Assembly (NCBI RefSeq): GCF_038396765.1
Contig: NZ_CP150096.1
Location: forward strand, 4,261,001-4,325,000
Direction of reading: 5' to 3'
DNA from: Chitinophaga caseinilytica
Lineage (GTDB): Bacteria > Bacteroidota > Bacteroidia > Chitinophagales > Chitinophagaceae
DNA: 64,000 bases
Part shown: positions 53,516-62,633 of the stretch, piece after piece
Position numbering within the stretch: the first letter of the stretch is position 1
Layout of the letters: each line of letters opens with the position of its first letter
Translations under genes and position numbers: made by a program
The notes under the pieces: generated by a model
Seen by the model: the letters and a program-made list of their open reading frames with translations, nothing else
The model's database searches: none
Told to the model about the DNA's origin: nothing

Positions 53516-55588
53516 ATGACCAAGAAGAAAGAAAAGAAACAGAAAAGCAGTAGCCAGAAGAAGACCTATAAAGGCATCGTGGACGTCACCCGCTCGGGTA
53601 TGGCGTTCGTTGTCGTGGAAGGGTTGGAAAGTGACATCATGGTGAAACAGAAAAACCTCAATTCCGCCCTGGACGGCGATGAAGTACTCGTAGACGTCAT
53701 CCGCCAGGGCAAAAGCATGGGCAGGATGGAAGGGCATGTCACAGACGTGCTCGTCCGCAAAAAGACCGAATTTACCGGCACCATCCAGCTGAGCAAGACA
53801 TTCGCGTTCCTGCTGCCCGAAAAAGGCAGCTGGCTCCCCGATATCTATATTCCCGAAAATTCCCTCAAAGGCGCCAAAGACGGCGATCGTGCGGTAGTGA
53901 AGGTAGTGGCATGGGGCGAAAAGAGCCGCAAGCCGGTTGGTGAGATCGTCGAAATCCTCGACGCCACCAACGCCAACGACCTGGCCATGAAGGAAATCCT
54001 CGTGGAAAGCGGATTCCCGCTGAACTGGCCCAAGGATGTGCTCGACGAGCTGGCCGCCATGCCGGGCGCGGGCGACCTGAGCGCCAAAGACCGCGAAGGC
54101 CGCAAGGATTTCAGCAAAATACTCACTTTTACCATTGACCCCGTAGACGCCCGTGATTTCGATGACGCCATTTCCATCCGCCGGTTGAAAAACGGCTTGC
54201 TGGAAATCGGTGTGCACATCGCGGACGTGAGCCATTACGTGCAGCCCGGCACCGCACTGGACAAGGAAGCGGAGCACCGCGCCACTTCGGTGTACCTGCC
54301 AGACCGGGTGCTGCCCATGCTGCCGGAAAAAATCTCCAACGAGCTTTGCTCGTTGCGGCCGCATGAAGACCACCTGTGCTTTTCCTGCGTGTTCCAGATA
54401 GACGACAAGGCGAAAGTGAAGCAGTACTGGATGGGGAGGACCATCATCCATTCCCGCCACCGGTTCACTTACGAAGAGGTGCAGGAGATCATCCAGACCG
54501 GCGAAGGGCCGTATTTCGAGGAGGTGTTGCTATTGAACAAACTTTCCCAGACGCTGCGTGCCGCGCGGTTCAAGGACGGCGCTATTAATTTCTCGAGCCA
54601 GGAAGTCCGCTTCCAGCTGGATGAGAACGCCAAGCCCGTGGGCGTGAAGATCAACGAAAGCGACGAATCGCACCAGCTGATCGAGGAACTGATGCTGCTG
54701 GCGAACCGTACGGTGGCGGAATACGTGTCCAAACAAAAGGTGAATACCCATCCCGTTCCGTTCCCATACCGGGTCCACGATACGCCGGATGAAGAAAAAA
54801 TGCACGTTTTTGCCGTATTTGCAGGTAAATTCGGCTATAAATTCGACGCCACGAGCCCCGATACCATCGCTGCATCCTTCAACAAGATGCTGACTCTGGT
54901 GAAAGGGAAACCGGAACAGCATGTGCTGGAAACCCTCGGCATCCGTACCATGGCCAAGGCCATTTACACGTCCGACAACATCGGGCACTACGGCCTGGGG
55001 TTCCCGTACTACTGCCATTTCACCTCGCCCATCCGCCGCTACCCGGACGTGCTCGTGCACCGCATCCTGGCACAAGTGCTGGCGGGAGACATCAAGCCCG
55101 ACAAGCAGCTCGAAAAACGCTGCAAACACTCCTCTGACATGGAACGTAAGGCCATGGAAGCGGAAAGGGCCGGCAACAAGTACAAGCAGGTGGAATACAT
55201 GCAGGATTTCATCGGTGAAACGTTCGAAGGCATCGTGTCGGGCGTGGCGCATTTCGGATTCTGGGTGGAAACCGTTTTTGCGAAGTGCGAAGGCCTGGTC
55301 AGCGTGCATGGGCTGCGGGAGGATTACAAGCATTCCGAGACCGATTATGCCCTCATCGGCATGAGAACGGGCAAGCGCATCCGGATCGGCGACAAAGTGA
55401 CCATCCGCGTGGTATCCGCCAGTTTGGCCAAACGCCAGCTCGATTATGAACTGGTCGAAGAAGGCAGCGATCTGCCGCCGCTCAAGAAAAGTGGGCGGAG
55501 CGAACGGCCGGAGCGGAACGACCGGAGCGATAACAGGAAGAAGACAGGCAAGGCGCCGCAACATAAATCAAGGAAGAAAAAGAAGTAA
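53516..55588 (+). CDS. rnr: Ribonuclease R
   Basis: 690 residues: a very basic N-terminal leader (MTKKKEKKQKSSSQKK), cold-shock domains (~20-200), the RNB catalytic domain with TIDPVDARDFDDAIS (four Asp that bind Mg) and YLPDRVLPMLPEKISNELCSL, an S1 domain (~570-650) and a Lys/Arg-rich tail. It degrades structured RNA 3' to 5' and co-operates with tmRNA/SmpB quality control. Length is slightly shorter than E. coli RNase R, with a smaller N-terminal region. It follows lpxK by 29 bases. Confidence 0.96.
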   Translation: MTKKKEKKQKSSSQKKTYKGIVDVTRSGMAFVVVEGLESDIMVKQKNLNSALDGDEVLVDVIRQGKSMGRMEGHVTDVLVRKKTEFTGTIQLSKTFAFLLPEKGSWLPDIYIPENSLKGAKDGDRAVVKVVAWGEKSRKPVGEIVEILDATNANDLAMKEILVESGFPLNWPKDVLDELAAMPGAGDLSAKDREGRKDFSKILTFTIDPVDARDFDDAISIRRLKNGLLEIGVHIADVSHYVQPGTALDKEAEHRATSVYLPDRVLPMLPEKISNELCSLRPHEDHLCFSCVFQIDDKAKVKQYWMGRTIIHSRHRFTYEEVQEIIQTGEGPYFEEVLLLNKLSQTLRAARFKDGAINFSSQEVRFQLDENAKPVGVKINESDESHQLIEELMLLANRTVAEYVSKQKVNTHPVPFPYRVHDTPDEEKMHVFAVFAGKFGYKFDATSPDTIAASFNKMLTLVKGKPEQHVLETLGIRTMAKAIYTSDNIGHYGLGFPYYCHFTSPIRRYPDVLVHRILAQVLAGDIKPDKQLEKRCKHSSDMERKAMEAERAGNKYKQVEYMQDFIGETFEGIVSGVAHFGFWVETVFAKCEGLVSVHGLREDYKHSETDYALIGMRTGKRIRIGDKVTIRVVSASLAKRQLDYELVEEGSDLPPLKKSGRSERPERNDRSDNRKKTGKAPQHKSRKKKK

Positions 55589-55589
55589 G

Positions 55590-56561
55590 ATGCATTCATT
55601 CAAAGAATTATCAGCGAAATTCGAACAGCAGTTCAGTCAAAGACAATTTCCCGAACACCCGGCCAACCTGTACGATCCTGCCCAGTACATCCTGGGGATC
55701 GGTGGCAAGCGCATCCGGCCCGTGCTTTGCCTGCTGGGCAACGAGCTCTTTGCCGACCTGGAGCCGGACGCCTTCCATGCCGCCAACGCGGTGGAACTGT
55801 TCCACAATTTCACGCTCATTCATGACGATATCATGGACAAGGCGCCCCTGCGCAGGGGGATGCCCACCGTCCACACGAAATACAGCGATTCGGCAGCGAT
55901 CCTCGCGGGCGACGTGATGCTCATCCACAGCTACGAACATCTCAACAAGATCGCCGGAAAGTACCGCCAGAAGATCGTTTCCGTGTTCAACCGCGCTGCC
56001 CGCGAAGTATGCGAAGGGCAGCAGCTGGATATGGATATGGAGCAAACGGCGCCCGAACAGGTGAAATATGAAGACTATGTGAACATGATCGCCCTGAAAA
56101 CCTCCGTGCTACTGGCCGCCAGTCTCCAGATGGGCGCCATTTGCGGCGGCGGGAGCGAAGGGAACCAGCAGCACCTGTACGAATTCGGCAAAAACGTGGG
56201 CATCGCCTTCCAGATCCAGGACGATTACCTCGACGCATTCGGCGACCCGGATAAATTCGGCAAGCAGCAGGGTGGAGACATCCTCGTCAACAAAAAAACC
56301 TTCCTGCTCCTCAAAGCCCTCGAGCTATGTAACGGCACCCAACGCCAGAAACTGCACGAGTTGCTGCAAACCAGCCCGGCAGATAAGGTAGCTTCCGTGC
56401 TCCAGATCTTCCGCGATTGCCGGGTAGACGCCTGGGCCGAGAAGGAAAAAGAACGTTTCTCCCAGATCGCTTATGAGCACCTCGATGCCATCGCGGTGAT
56501 CTCCGGCCGGAAGCAGCCCCTGCGCGAACTGGCGGATTTTCTCCTCGTCCGGCAACATTGA
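55590..56561 (+). CDS. Polyprenyl synthetase (all-trans prenyl diphosphate synthase)
   Basis: 323 residues from MHSFKELSAKFE; the ATG overlaps the last bases of rnr. The frame is open further upstream within rnr, but those residues are shadow. The two Asp-rich motifs are present: LIHDDIMDKAPLRRG (first, with RRG) and FQIQDDYLDAFGD (second), together with GGKRIRPVL. These enzymes make C15-C50 isoprenoid diphosphates. Chain length cannot be fixed by eye, but the two residues before the first motif (LI) fit medium to long chains such as the menaquinone side chain. Last gene before a terminator. Confidence 0.93.
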   Translation: MHSFKELSAKFEQQFSQRQFPEHPANLYDPAQYILGIGGKRIRPVLCLLGNELFADLEPDAFHAANAVELFHNFTLIHDDIMDKAPLRRGMPTVHTKYSDSAAILAGDVMLIHSYEHLNKIAGKYRQKIVSVFNRAAREVCEGQQLDMDMEQTAPEQVKYEDYVNMIALKTSVLLAASLQMGAICGGGSEGNQQHLYEFGKNVGIAFQIQDDYLDAFGDPDKFGKQQGGDILVNKKTFLLLKALELCNGTQRQKLHELLQTSPADKVASVLQIFRDCRVDAWAEKEKERFSQIAYEHLDAIAVISGRKQPLRELADFLLVRQH

Positions 56562-56575
56562 GTAAGGATTATTTT

Positions 56576-56583
56576 TATATTTG
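56576..56583 (+). promoter_or_regulatory. Candidate -7 box of the amino acid permease promoter
   Basis: TATATTTG, an exact TAnnTTTG match, overlaps the upstream side of the terminator, with TTG 15 bases before it. Transcription from here would begin inside the 5' arm of that hairpin, which would then not fold in the permease leader. Confidence 0.4.
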
Positions 56584-56624
56584 GCCGTTATTGACAGTTT
56601 TTGGCCGTCAGTAACGGCTTTTTT
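56584..56624 (+). terminator. Terminator of the bioD-polyprenyl synthetase operon
   Basis: GCCGTTATTGAC (56584-56595) pairs with GTCAGTAACGGC (56607-56618) with one G-U, followed by six T. It starts 22 bases after the stop codon. Confidence 0.85.
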
Positions 56625-56648
56625 AATATCAACCCTTAAACGCAACAA

Positions 56649-58283
56649 ATGTCTAACTCGCTTTTCAGGAAAAAATCCCTGACCAGCATTCTCCATGAAG
56701 CAAAAGCCGGAGACGGCGACGCGCACATGTCGGGCCTGAAGAAGGTGCTCACCGTACGCGACCTCACGCTGATGGGCGTGGCGGCCGTGATCGGAGCGGG
56801 GATCTTCTCCACGATCGGGCAGGCGGCTTTTAATGGAGGACCTGCGGTTATTTTCCTGTTCCTCCTCACCGCCGTTACCTGTGGCTTTACCGCGCTTTGC
56901 TACGCCGAGTTTGCTTCCAGGGTGCCCGTGGCCGGGAGCGCCTATACCTATTCGTACGTTACCTTCGGCGAAATGGCCGCCTGGATCATCGGCTGGGCGC
57001 TCATCCTCGAATACTCCATCGGCAACATCGTGGTAGCCATTTCCTGGAGCAGTTATTTCAACAACGTTCTTGAAGGGATGGGCATCCATCTCCCCGCGTA
57101 CCTCACTACCGATTACAATACCGCCAAAGCCGCCGCCGGAGACGCGTGGAACACCGCGCCCTTCATCGGCAACTTGCGCGTCATCCTCAACATTCCCGCT
57201 TTCATAATCGTGGTGCTCGTCACCATTCTGGCGTATGTAGGCATCCATGAGAGTAAGAAAAGCGCCAATTTCATGGTGGGCCTCAAGATCGTGATCCTCC
57301 TCATAGTGATCGCCATCGGGATGTTCCATATCAATTCCGACAACTGGCAACCCTTCATGCCCAACGGCTTCAACGGCGTGCTGATGGGCGTTTCGGCCGT
57401 GTTCTTCGCCTATATCGGGTTCGATGCCATTTCCACCACGGCGGAAGAAAGCGCCAATCCGCAGCGCGACATGCCCCGTGCCATGATCTATTCCCTCATC
57501 ATCTGCACGATCATTTACGTGGTGGTGACGCTCGTGATCACCGGCATGGTGCATTATTCCGAGTTCCAGCACGTGAGCGACCCGCTGGCGTACGTGTTCG
57601 ACAAGCTGAATATGAAGACCATCGGCTACGTTATTTCCATCAGTGCCGTAATAGCCGCCACCAGCGTGATCCTCGTGTTCCAGATCGGCCAGCCCCGCAT
57701 CTGGATGAGCATGAGCCGCGACGGGCTGCTCCCGAAGAAATTCGCCAAAGTGCATCCCAAATACCACACACCTGGTTTTTCGACCATCGTGACCGGCGTG
57801 ATCGTGGCGATCCCTTCGCTGTTCGTGGAAAGCGGCATCGTGACGGACCTCACCAGCATCGGCACCCTGTTCGCCTTCGTGCTCGTTTGCGGCGGCGTGC
57901 TCATGCTGCCGAAAGTGCCGAAAGGAGAGAAGAAGTTCAATCTGCCTTACATCAACGGCCTGTTTATAGTGCCCGTAATCTTCGGGGTGTTCACCTGGTT
58001 CTTCCGCGACCGCATCGCCGAGAGTTTCAGTGGCATTGCCGCGATGGACCACGACCATGTGCTGTACGTCATTTTCTACATCCTGGCCACCGTCATCACC
58101 TTGCTTACGATCGTCAAGCGGTTGTCGCTCATTCCCGTATTGGGCATGCTTTGCTGCCTGTACCTCATGATCGAGATCCCCGTCCGCAGCTGGGTGGTGT
58201 TCTTCGGCTGGATGGCAGTTGGTTTGGCGATTTATTTCCTGTATGGTTATTGGAAAAGTAAATTGGCGGGTAAGAAAGCGTAA
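56649..58283 (+). CDS. APC-superfamily amino acid permease (cationic amino acid transporter type)
   Basis: 544 residues with 14 or so helices. GVAAVIGAGIFSTIG in helix 1 is the APC substrate/Na-site motif, and FFAYIGFDAISTTAEESANPQRDMP in helix 6 is the CAT-type signature. Size and C-terminal extra helices match YfnA/CAT-like permeases. It imports an amino acid by proton or sodium coupling. Substrate is not fixed by sequence. It is monocistronic. Confidence 0.93.
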   Translation: MSNSLFRKKSLTSILHEAKAGDGDAHMSGLKKVLTVRDLTLMGVAAVIGAGIFSTIGQAAFNGGPAVIFLFLLTAVTCGFTALCYAEFASRVPVAGSAYTYSYVTFGEMAAWIIGWALILEYSIGNIVVAISWSSYFNNVLEGMGIHLPAYLTTDYNTAKAAAGDAWNTAPFIGNLRVILNIPAFIIVVLVTILAYVGIHESKKSANFMVGLKIVILLIVIAIGMFHINSDNWQPFMPNGFNGVLMGVSAVFFAYIGFDAISTTAEESANPQRDMPRAMIYSLIICTIIYVVVTLVITGMVHYSEFQHVSDPLAYVFDKLNMKTIGYVISISAVIAATSVILVFQIGQPRIWMSMSRDGLLPKKFAKVHPKYHTPGFSTIVTGVIVAIPSLFVESGIVTDLTSIGTLFAFVLVCGGVLMLPKVPKGEKKFNLPYINGLFIVPVIFGVFTWFFRDRIAESFSGIAAMDHDHVLYVIFYILATVITLLTIVKRLSLIPVLGMLCCLYLMIEIPVRSWVVFFGWMAVGLAIYFLYGYWKSKLAGKKA

Positions 58284-58304
58284 TCATTTGATAATCAAAT
58301 AAAA

Positions 58305-58337
58305 GAAGCGGCGGATGTGATTGATCCGCCGCTTTTG
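58305..58337. terminator. Terminator downstream of the permease
   Basis: AAGCGGCGGAT and ATCCGCCGCTT (58306-58334) pair around a 7-base loop, followed by TTGTTT. It lies 21 bases past the permease stop. Confidence 0.85.
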
Positions 58338-58352
58338 TTTAAAGAAATACCT

Positions 58353-58754
58353 ATGAGATTCCATGTACATGACTTTCAATTTCAGCACATGATTGACCGG
58401 AAGGGCGCGCCGGAAGACCCGTTTTTCGTTTCTGTCAATATCTATGTAAGTTTTTCGGAGCATGAACTGGCAGGAGGCGAATTGCAGTGTTTCCAGATTT
58501 ATGCCTGCAATTTGAGCGGAAAGCAGGCGTTTAACGCAAAAATGCTGTCGTCCGGAGATGCGCCTCATCCTTCGGAGTTGGACCCCATTGCATGTTTCGG
58601 TACGTACGACGAAGCTGTCATCATGCAATTTTTGAAGGAAAATATTGAGGGTCTAATCGGCAGGAACGAGCGGGAATTGATCATGAACGCATTCCAGCAT
58701 TTTAACTGGAAAGGGCTTAACAATCCTGAACAAAAGAGACGATTTTTCAAGTGA
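58353..58754 (+). CDS. Hypothetical protein, faint resemblance to immunity protein Imm8
   Basis: 133 residues from MRFHVHDFQFQHM, chosen because the 12 residues of the longer frame come from the terminator. The body has a beta-rich half (PFFVSVNIYVSFSEHEL to CNLSGKQAF) and a helical half (YDEAVIMQFLKENIEGLIG). It ends in the HFNWKGLN aromatic segment, whose order resembles Imm8 proteins that protect against polymorphic toxins. No toxin gene is adjacent, so this stays tentative. The gene is monocistronic and ends 102 bases before the DoxX gene. Confidence 0.65.
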   Translation: MRFHVHDFQFQHMIDRKGAPEDPFFVSVNIYVSFSEHELAGGELQCFQIYACNLSGKQAFNAKMLSSGDAPHPSELDPIACFGTYDEAVIMQFLKENIEGLIGRNERELIMNAFQHFNWKGLNNPEQKRRFFK

Positions 58755-58855
58755 AATTTGGCAAAAGCAAACAGCCATAGCAAAGGATTTACATCCAATG
58801 GCATGGAAATTTCGTAACTTCAGGGAGAGTTCTTTTCACTGCTAAAACTTTCGTT

Positions 58856-59305
58856 ATGAACCTCCTGCAACGTATAGAACGCTGGGGTGACAACCATCAT
58901 CCCAAATGGGTGGACGGTTTGCGGATCTTGCTGGGATTGTTCCTCATGTGGAAGGGTATTCAGTTCGTCGATAATATCGATCTGCTGAAATCCCGCATCG
59001 CGGAACAGCCATTTTTGACCGCGGTATCGTTCTGGCTGGCTCACTACATCGTTTTTGCCCACACCGTAGGCGGACTGTTCATCGCACTGGGCCTGCTTAC
59101 CCGCGTAGGCGTCATCGCCAACCTCCCGGTCCTCATCGGCGCAGTATTTTTCATCAATTCTTCCACCAATCTTTTCAGCGTGTATCCCGAAATGAGCCTC
59201 TCTATCGTAGTGCTGCTCGGCCTGTTGTTCTTCCTCGTTGAAGGCAGCGGCAGGGTTTCGGTGGACGAATATATGCGTACGCACCCGGAGAAAAGCGCCG
59301 CCTGA
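58856..59305 (+). CDS. DoxX-family membrane protein
   Basis: 149 residues with four predicted helices. The pattern GLRILLGLFLMWKGIQF in helix 1 and the FAHTVGGLFIALGLLTRVGVIANLPVLIGAVFF block in helices 2-3 match DoxX/DoxD proteins. They are quinone-linked or stress-linked membrane proteins. Soluble N-terminus (MNLLQRIERWGDNHHPKW) and C-terminal tail face the cytosol. Stop lies one base before the promoter of the following gene. Confidence 0.9.
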   Translation: MNLLQRIERWGDNHHPKWVDGLRILLGLFLMWKGIQFVDNIDLLKSRIAEQPFLTAVSFWLAHYIVFAHTVGGLFIALGLLTRVGVIANLPVLIGAVFFINSSTNLFSVYPEMSLSIVVLLGLLFFLVEGSGRVSVDEYMRTHPEKSAA

Positions 59306-59335
59306 TTGCAGTAACCGCGCCTTTGCTTAATTTTG
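59306..59335 (+). promoter_or_regulatory. Promoter of the DUF2027-Smr gene
   Basis: TTG (59306-59308), 19 bases, then TAATTTTG (59328-59335) fits the Bacteroidota -33/-7 pattern exactly. The -7 box ends six bases before the ATG at 59342, predicting a leaderless or very short leader mRNA. The -33 starts immediately after the DoxX stop codon. Confidence 0.6.
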
Positions 59336-59341
59336 CCTGCT

Positions 59342-60361
59342 ATGAAATATACAGTAGGCGACAAGATACTATTGCTCCATTCCAAAGAAGAAGGGACTGT
59401 GCTGGATATCATCAACGATAAAATGGTGCTCGTTGAGGTAGGCGGCACCAAATTCCCCGTGTACCTCGACCAGATCGATTTCCCCTATTTCCACCGCTTT
59501 ACCCAGAAACAGGCCCCGCTGCCGCCCAAACGGACGCCGGGGGAGGAAATCAAGCGGGAAAAACCCCAGCCGAAGGTCAACAAGCCGGAAAGAGGCGTTT
59601 TCCTCACCATGCTGCCCGTCTGGAGCCACGACGGGTGGGACGATGTCGTGGATACCCTTAAATTCCACCTCCTCAACGAAACCAACCGCGCCTACACCTA
59701 CCGTTTCGAGATTTGGCTGAACAACACACTGTTCCTCGAACTGAAACAGGAGGTCCCCGCGCAGCAGCATATCTACCTGGCCGACCTCAATTTCGACCAG
59801 CTCAACGATAAAGCCCGTTTCGAGTTCAAATTCCAGCCGAAGGAAGCCGACCTGACACTGGCCCCCGAATTGGCGAAAACCTGGAAAATCAAAGCGAAAC
59901 AGCTCTTCCAGCAGCTGGAGAAAGTGCGGGAAGAAGGCAAGGCGACCATCGAGTACGAATTGTTCATCAAATACCCCCCGCGCCAGGAAACCGACTCGTT
60001 CGGGTTCACGCCGCAGGAAAAGAAGAAACTCAATACCCTGACCGATGTTCGCCAGCTCAAGTCGCCCGAAAGGCTGGATGCCCGCTATGAGATCGATCTC
60101 CACATCGACCGCCTGGCAGATAACTGGCGCGATCTCAAGCCCCTGGAAATCCTGGCCATCCAGCTCAACGAGTTCCAGCATTACCTCGACCTGGCCATTT
60201 CCCAGCGGCTGCACAGCATGATCATCATCCACGGCGTGGGTACCGGCAAGCTCCGCGACGAGCTGCACGACATCCTGAAAACCATTCCGGAAGTAAAATT
60301 CTTCGTGAATCAGTACCATCCTTTCTACGGTTACGGGGCAACAGAGATATTTTTTAAGTAA
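59342..60361 (+). CDS. DUF2027 and Smr-domain protein
   Basis: 339 residues from MKYTVGDKILLLHSKEEGTV (a TTG three codons earlier is less likely). The N-terminal SH3-like region (~1-60) and the middle beta-rich domain (~90-225, DUF2027) are a Bacteroidota-specific combination. The C-terminal Smr domain (~250-339) shows EIDLHID and the IIIHGVGTGKLRDEL loop typical of MutS2-type Smr nucleases that cut structured nucleic acids or stalled-ribosome mRNA. Function in this combination is not established. It directly precedes rnpB, 17 bases away. Confidence 0.92.
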   Translation: MKYTVGDKILLLHSKEEGTVLDIINDKMVLVEVGGTKFPVYLDQIDFPYFHRFTQKQAPLPPKRTPGEEIKREKPQPKVNKPERGVFLTMLPVWSHDGWDDVVDTLKFHLLNETNRAYTYRFEIWLNNTLFLELKQEVPAQQHIYLADLNFDQLNDKARFEFKFQPKEADLTLAPELAKTWKIKAKQLFQQLEKVREEGKATIEYELFIKYPPRQETDSFGFTPQEKKKLNTLTDVRQLKSPERLDARYEIDLHIDRLADNWRDLKPLEILAIQLNEFQHYLDLAISQRLHSMIIIHGVGTGKLRDELHDILKTIPEVKFFVNQYHPFYGYGATEIFFK

Positions 60362-60378
60362 TTTCGCAGCTCGTTTTT

Positions 60379-60759
60379 ACGTCACCCGGCGCAGTGGTGC
60401 TGCCGTTCCTGCTTTATGCAGGGAAGGAAAGTCCGGACAGCGCAGGGCAACGCACCACCTAACGGGTGGGGCGCCCGGAAACGGGCGTACAGAAAGTGCC
60501 ACAGAGAATAACTGCCACGGAGCGATCCGGGGCGAGGGTGAAAACGTGGGGTAAGAGCCCACGCTGGTGGCGGGCAACCGTTATCAGGGGTAAACCTTGC
60601 GTGCTGAAATGCCATGTATACGGTCGATTGAAGGCGGCCCGCCTGATGACCGAGGGTAGGCAGATACAGGCGCACCGTGATGTGCGTCGCAGATAAATGG
60701 CAGCAACGTTTGCTTCGGCAGGCGTACAGAATCCGGCTTACAAGCTCGCCGGGTGACGT
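60379..60759 (+). ncRNA. rnpB: RNase P RNA (class A)
   Basis: Bacterial RNase P consensus elements are all visible in order: AGGGAAGGAAAGTCCGGACA (CR I side), ACAGAAAGTGCCACAGAGAA, GGTAAGAGCCCACG, GTAAACC, AGATAAATGGCAGC and ACAGAATCCGGCTTAC (CR V). The P1 stem is 13 bp, ACGTCACCCGGCG (60379-60391) with CGCCGGGTGACGT (60747-60759), which fixes the ends within a few bases. The 381-nt size is normal. TAATTTCG at 60359-60366 may be the -7 box. It is the catalytic subunit maturing tRNA 5' ends; RnpA is not in the window. Confidence 0.96.
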
Positions 60760-60770
60760 AAACACGAAAA

Positions 60771-60806
60771 AAAACCGGGCGCATCCGATTGGGTGCGCCC
60801 GGTTTC
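60771..60806. terminator. Bidirectional terminator between rnpB and the S8 peptidase
   Basis: AAACCGGGCGCATCC pairs with GGGTGCGCCCGGTTT (one G-U) around GATT. Plus-strand T tract is weak; the minus strand has eight T, so it also ends the convergent protease gene. Confidence 0.85.
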
Positions 60807-60826
60807 CGTTTATACGTTTCCGTGAA

Positions 60827-62500
60827 TCAGTCCTTTTTCAGGTTCACTTTGGCTTTGTTCTTTTTCACGTTCTCGCCTTTGGTTTTGGCCGCCAGCTTGA
60901 TGGCTTCGTAAGCGTTCACCATGCCGCCGGATTTGGAAAGCTCGGAGAATTCGACTTCCTCGTCTTTAGCACCTGGTTTGTTCACTTTTTCGCCGCCGGG
61001 CAGGGGAGTCGCCGATTTCTCGATGATCTGCTTCAACTGGCGCGCACTCAGGTCGGGATAATACGACAGGATCATGGCTGCCAGGCCGGCCACAACGGGC
61101 GAAGCCATGCTCGTACCGCTGGCGCTGCCGTATTTGTCGCCGCCGGGAACAGTGGAATAGATCTGCACGCCGGGGGCGAACACATCCACTTCCTTCTTGC
61201 CGTAGTTGCTGAAACCCGCGATCTTGCTACCTACACGGCCGTTGGAAGAAGCGCCCACGGTAATCATGTTGTCTGCTTCCTTGCCGTCTTCGAAAGTATC
61301 TTTGGGATAGTTTTCCGTTTGGTCGTTGTTGGCGCCGTCGTTACCTGCGGCATGTACCAGCAGCACGCCTTTTTCCTGCGCATAGCGGATGGCGTCGTCT
61401 ACCCACTGTTTCTGGGGAGAGAAGCCTTTGCCGAAGCTCATGTTGATTACTTGCGCGCCATTGTCTACCGCATAACGGATGCCGAGCGCCACGTCTTTAT
61501 CGCGCTCATCGCCCTCAGGCACTACTTTCACGGTCATGATGCGCACGTTATCGGCCACACCGTCCATTCCCACGCCATTGCCGCGCGCCGCACCGATGAT
61601 GCCGGACACGTGCGTGCCATGGAAGGCGAACTGGCCCATTACATCGGCGTTGCCGTAGTAGCGGTCGTTGATGTCGTTGATATTGTCGCCCACGATGGTG
61701 GTGCGTTTATCTACGGGTTCGGCCCCGGTCACTTCTGCTTTCTTTTTCAGTTCCTTGATGTATTCTCCCAGGTCGGTTTTGAGCGCCTGGTAGGTCATAC
61801 CTTCTTCGCCGGTGCTGCCGAGCAGGCGCAGGGCGAACCCGCGGGCGAACATGACATCGGAGTCCGAAGATTTGAGGGTATCGAGCTGTTCTTTAGTGAA
61901 GTCGCTGGTTTTGAGGAATTCCGTGAGGACGCTCTCGCATTTCAGGAGGTTTTCCTGCACTTTGAGCATCATTTTGTAATCGGTTTTCGCTTGCGTGGAA
62001 GGCTTCTGGCTACGGTCTTTCAGGCGCGTCCAGTAAGCATATTCCTTTGAATCGGGCTTCAGGGCGGAGTCCGGGTTGCCGTAGAGGCGGCGGTAGCGGT
62101 AAAACTCGCGGGTGGCCTCGTCGGAGTCTTCTTTTACGGAAGATCCGTCTTTGGCGCCGAGGAAGTTCCATCCGTAGATATCGTCTACATAACCGTTTCC
62201 GTCGTCGTCGATATTGTTACCGGGGATTTCGTTTGGGTTTTTCCAGAGAATGGGGCGAAGGTCTTCGTGGGTGGTATCCACGCCGGAATCGATCACGGCT
62301 ACGATCACCGTTTTCCCGGTTTTGCCTTGCAACAGTTCGCGGTATGCCTTTTCGACACCGATCCCGTACACACTGTCTGTCCCGTAACTCAGCAACTGCC
62401 AGTTTTGGGGAACGGACGGTTTAGACTGTCCGTAACCTTCGGATGTGATCAACATGGCTACACTTGCTCCAACGGCCAGGGCTCTGCAGATGCTTTTCAT
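60827..62500 (-). CDS. Secreted S8 (subtilisin-like) serine protease with large insertion
   Basis: 557 residues from MKSICRALAVGASVAMLITSEGYGQ (signal peptide); a longer frame to 62533 adds 11 residues without a signal start. The catalytic triad is complete: Asp71 (VIDSGVD), His294 (HGTHVSG) and Ser464 (GTSMASP), with oxyanion Asn387 in AAGND. Usually 30-60 residues separate Asp and His; here ~165 extra residues (about 120-285), mostly charged and helical, are inserted between them. The C-terminal tail is Lys-rich. Substrate specificity is not predictable. It is followed by a bidirectional terminator shared with rnpB. Confidence 0.94.
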   Translation of the reverse strand: MKSICRALAVGASVAMLITSEGYGQSKPSVPQNWQLLSYGTDSVYGIGVEKAYRELLQGKTGKTVIVAVIDSGVDTTHEDLRPILWKNPNEIPGNNIDDDGNGYVDDIYGWNFLGAKDGSSVKEDSDEATREFYRYRRLYGNPDSALKPDSKEYAYWTRLKDRSQKPSTQAKTDYKMMLKVQENLLKCESVLTEFLKTSDFTKEQLDTLKSSDSDVMFARGFALRLLGSTGEEGMTYQALKTDLGEYIKELKKKAEVTGAEPVDKRTTIVGDNINDINDRYYGNADVMGQFAFHGTHVSGIIGAARGNGVGMDGVADNVRIMTVKVVPEGDERDKDVALGIRYAVDNGAQVINMSFGKGFSPQKQWVDDAIRYAQEKGVLLVHAAGNDGANNDQTENYPKDTFEDGKEADNMITVGASSNGRVGSKIAGFSNYGKKEVDVFAPGVQIYSTVPGGDKYGSASGTSMASPVVAGLAAMILSYYPDLSARQLKQIIEKSATPLPGGEKVNKPGAKDEEVEFSELSKSGGMVNAYEAIKLAAKTKGENVKKNKAKVNLKKD

Positions 62501-62633
62501 TGTTTTGTTCAAATTTTCCAGATTGTTTTGCAATTCAGGTACCGCAATTCGTTAAAGATATGGTAAATGCGTTACAACAGCTACCGGGATGTGGTGAGTG
62601 GCTTGGCGGGCGGACTATTGGTCTGCATTGCAA
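62501..62633. other. Non-coding leader region of the S8 protease
   Basis: Upstream part of the 362-bp gap between the protease and the histidine phosphatase-like gene. It contains no recognisable structured element; the minus-strand pseudogene begins at 62634. Confidence 0.4.

Noticed and set aside
56325..58058. 577-residue minus-strand ORF opposite polyprenyl synthetase and permease
   Set aside because: Spans two verified genes and a terminator; His-, Glu- and Gly-rich without motifs.
60466..60696. Short ORFs within rnpB
   Set aside because: The region is fully explained by RNase P RNA with conserved elements and P1 pairing.
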